Assembly (NCBI GenBank): GCA_007116505.1
Contig: SKII01000102.1
Location: 1 to 7,250, forward strand
Source: Nitriliruptoraceae bacterium
GTDB taxonomy: Bacteria; Actinomycetota; Nitriliruptoria; Nitriliruptorales; Nitriliruptoraceae
DNA length: 7,250 nt
Reading direction: 5' to 3'
Made by a program: the position numbers and the translations under genes. Below, in pieces: positions 6,197-7,250 of this stretch. Each line of letters opens with the position of its first letter. Position 1 is the stretch's first letter. The notes beneath the pieces are model-generated. The model did not search any database. It saw only the letters and a list, made by a program, of their open reading frames with translations, and was not told the origin of the DNA.

Positions 6197-6368
6197 GTGA
6201 TCCCCCTCCCCGGGCACCCGGCCCGCCTGTCCGGCCGGACCTCCGGACAGCGTGACGCTAGTCCCCGGAGGTGTCCGTCGCGCGACCGCAGGGTCGACGG
6301 ACGGTGAACGGGGCCTGCGGTGCCGTGACCGCTCGCCCTCCCTGCCCGTTCCCCCTGCCCGCTCCCGC
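6197..6368. other. 172-bp intergenic region between phosphodiesterase and MFS genes
   Basis: No coding frame or RNA gene is recognisable. The part near 6227-6260 holds the promoter/dyad described separately. Near the phosphodiesterase stop the minus strand is purine-rich with a repeated CGGGCAGG motif, and a weak 5-bp hairpin, GCGGT (6317-6321) with ACCGC (6328-6332), could contribute to termination, but no U-tract follows. Whether the phosphodiesterase transcript continues into the MFS operon is open. Confidence 0.5.
6227..6260 (-). promoter_or_regulatory. Candidate promoter and leader dyad of the UMF1-DUF368 operon
   Basis: TAGCGT (6260-6255, minus strand) fits the TAnnnT -10 pattern, and transcription would start near 6248, about 52 bases before the MFS start codon. 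Immediately downstream lies a perfect 8-bp inverted repeat, CTGTCCGG (6227-6234) with CCGGACAG (6243-6250), 8-base loop. Overlapping it is a perfect 12-bp palindrome, GTCCGGCCGGAC (6229-6240). The two pairings exclude each other. This could be a repressor operator at the start point or a leader hairpin. No clear -35 is visible. Confidence 0.4.
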
Positions 6369-7142
6369 TCACCAGCGGTCGGCGGCCACGAGGGTGTCCC
6401 GGAGCAGCCCCAGCTCATCGGTCACGATGCCGGAGGCTCCGGCCGCGACGAGGTGGCGCATGCGGTCAGGGTCGTTGACGGTCCACACGTGCACGGCGAG
6501 CCCGAGCTCCGCGGCGGTGGCGAGGACGCGACCGTCCCCGACCGGCAGCCCCCGCCCTCGCTCCGGGTAGCGCTCGGGCACGGCGACGCAGCCGGCCTCG
6601 AGCAGGGGAGGCCGGCGCCCCACTCGCACGCTGACGACGAGCCGGAGGATCTCGCTCGGGGTCGCAGCCGTCATGAGCCGCGCACCGAAGCGTCGCCGCA
6701 TCGCGACGACGCGCGATGTCGAGAAGGACCCGAGGCAGATCCGGTCGAGGAGCTCCGGGCGCTCCTCCAGAAGCCGCACCATCGGCGCGACCGCGGAGTC
6801 GCACTTGAGGTCGACCGTGAGACGGGCGTCGGGGAACGCATCGACGAGCTCGACGAAGGCGGGGACGGGCTCCGCCCCACCGACGCGCACGGCCGAGAGC
6901 TCGTCCCAGGTCAGGTCGGCGACGGCCCGCGCGTCCCCAGCGACTCGCGCGAGCGTCGGGTCGTGGGAGATGACGAGCACCCCGTCACGTGTGACGTGCA
7001 GGTCGGTCTCGAGATGGCGGTAGCCGAGGGAGACGGCGGAGGAGAAGGCGGCGAGGGTGTTCTCGACCGGCCCACCACCACCACGGTGCGCGATGGCACG
7101 CACCGCGCCGGGCCGGTCCAGCGTGAGGAACGGATGGACCAC
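6369..7142 (-). CDS. Glycerophosphodiester phosphodiesterase (GDPD family)
   Basis: GDPD enzymes hydrolyse glycerophosphodiesters from phospholipid turnover to glycerol-3-phosphate and an alcohol. The 257-residue product shows the family motifs: AHRGGGGPVENTLAAF (18-33, with H19 and E27), LETDLHVTRDG (44-54, metal ligands E45 and D47), ISHDPTLARV (58-67, H60 and D61), TVDLK (109-113), VWTVN (219-223) and GIVTDE (238-243). Length and motifs fit a cytoplasmic UgpQ-like enzyme; I see no signal peptide. I chose the GTG at 7142 because GGAGGTGA (7155-7148), a full match to the ribosome anti-SD, lies 5 bases before it. A GTG at 7151 with GGAGG 7 bases upstream would give 260 residues. The longest frame, from a GTG at 7208, would overlap the candidate promoter. 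Gene order on this strand places it 172 bp upstream of the UMF1-DUF368 pair. Confidence 0.9.
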   Translation of the reverse strand: MVHPFLTLDRPGAVRAIAHRGGGGPVENTLAAFSSAVSLGYRHLETDLHVTRDGVLVISHDPTLARVAGDARAVADLTWDELSAVRVGGAEPVPAFVELVDAFPDARLTVDLKCDSAVAPMVRLLEERPELLDRICLGSFSTSRVVAMRRRFGARLMTAATPSEILRLVVSVRVGRRPPLLEAGCVAVPERYPERGRGLPVGDGRVLATAAELGLAVHVWTVNDPDRMRHLVAAGASGIVTDELGLLRDTLVAADRW

Positions 7143-7192
7143 CGCCGTCACCTCCCTCCCTCCGGGCCTGCATCCCTGCGGAGCTGCCCCGG

Positions 7193-7198
7193 AGGCTA
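7193..7198 (-). promoter_or_regulatory. Candidate -10 box (TAGCCT) of the phosphodiesterase gene
   Basis: TAGCCT on the minus strand fits TAnnnT and would start transcription near 7186, leaving a leader of about 45 bases containing the purine-rich ribosome site. No good -35 is visible. It supports an internal start for the phosphodiesterase rather than the longest frame from 7208. Confidence 0.35.
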
Positions 7199-7221
7199 GG
7201 GGGTGCACGGACGCCCGCCGA

Positions 7222-7227
7222 TAGGCT
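7222..7227 (+). promoter_or_regulatory. Candidate plus-strand -10 box (TAGGCT) near the right edge
   Basis: TAGGCT is identical to the -10 box proposed for the aminotransferase gene and faces right. No start codon follows within the remaining 23 bases, so if it is real its gene lies outside the window and is divergent from the phosphodiesterase. Weak, because only a six-base match supports it. Confidence 0.25.
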
Positions 7228-7250
7228 GCCTCGGAGCACGCGACCCCACG

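Noticed and set aside
4910..6307. 465-residue plus-strand open frame opposite the MFS gene
   Set aside because: It is highly charged (Arg/Asp/Glu) as expected for the reverse complement of a membrane-protein gene with G/C third positions. The opposite frame has clear UMF1 motifs.
6197..6418. N-terminal extension of the MFS protein to 580 residues
   Set aside because: The added 74 residues are Gly/Arg/Pro-rich without homology and cross the candidate promoter. The ATG at 6196 has a good ribosome site and leads directly into the conserved WYFYDWANSSF segment.
6252..7199. 315-residue plus-strand open frame opposite the phosphodiesterase
   Set aside because: Antisense shadow of a gene with complete GDPD motifs; no recognisable domain and low-complexity composition.
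1..7250. Mobile element, CRISPR array, tRNA or phage-defence island
   Set aside because: No transposase or integrase motif, no regularly spaced repeats and no tRNA-like cloverleaf was seen. Base composition and codon use look uniform across the genes, and most products are housekeeping families.

Overview
The window is about 7.2 kb of very GC-rich bacterial DNA, packed with genes on both strands. Several signs point to an Actinomycetota lineage: the strong codon bias; an apparently leaderless gene with a TAnnnT -10 box six bases before its ATG; a two-ACT-domain SerB of actinobacterial length; and a fragment resembling CofC/FbiD, the guanylyltransferase of coenzyme F420 synthesis. The species cannot be named from this sequence.

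Layout, left to right. (1) 1-161 (+): C-terminal end of a nucleotidyltransferase resembling CofC/FbiD. (2) 240-446 (+): a 68-residue cold-shock-like OB-fold protein that lacks the usual aromatic RNA-binding residues. (3) 459-1277 (-): an uncharacterised 272-residue protein whose N-terminus weakly resembles the ADP-ribosyltransferase fold; it is joined by a TGATG stop/start overlap to (4) serB, 1277-2512 (-), phosphoserine phosphatase. (5) 2588-3763 (+): a class I/II aminotransferase, probably DapC-like, divergent from serB across a 75-bp gap that carries two back-to-back -10 boxes. (6) 3696-4679 (-): a DUF368 (PopT-type) polyprenyl-phosphate transporter, whose 3' end overlaps the aminotransferase gene convergently by 68 bp. 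(7) 4676-6196 (-): a UMF1-family MFS transporter, overlapping the DUF368 start by GTGA. (8) 6369-7142 (-): a glycerophosphodiester phosphodiesterase. The right edge (7143-7250) is a promoter region and may be divergent.

How the genes fit together. serB and the unknown downstream gene form one translationally coupled pair. The aminotransferase opposite serB belongs to amino-acid or diaminopimelate metabolism. The UMF1 transporter and DUF368 transporter are a second coupled pair, with the phosphodiesterase upstream on the same strand. Together these three suggest an envelope or phospholipid-turnover neighbourhood: lipid-carrier recycling, glycerophosphodiester breakdown, and one exporter of unknown substrate. 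That grouping is inference.

Most of the window is ordinary chromosomal housekeeping. I see no mobile element, CRISPR array, tRNA or rRNA. The points most worth a second look are the uncharacterised gene coupled to serB, the near-symmetric divergent promoter between serB and the aminotransferase, and the degenerate cold-shock protein.
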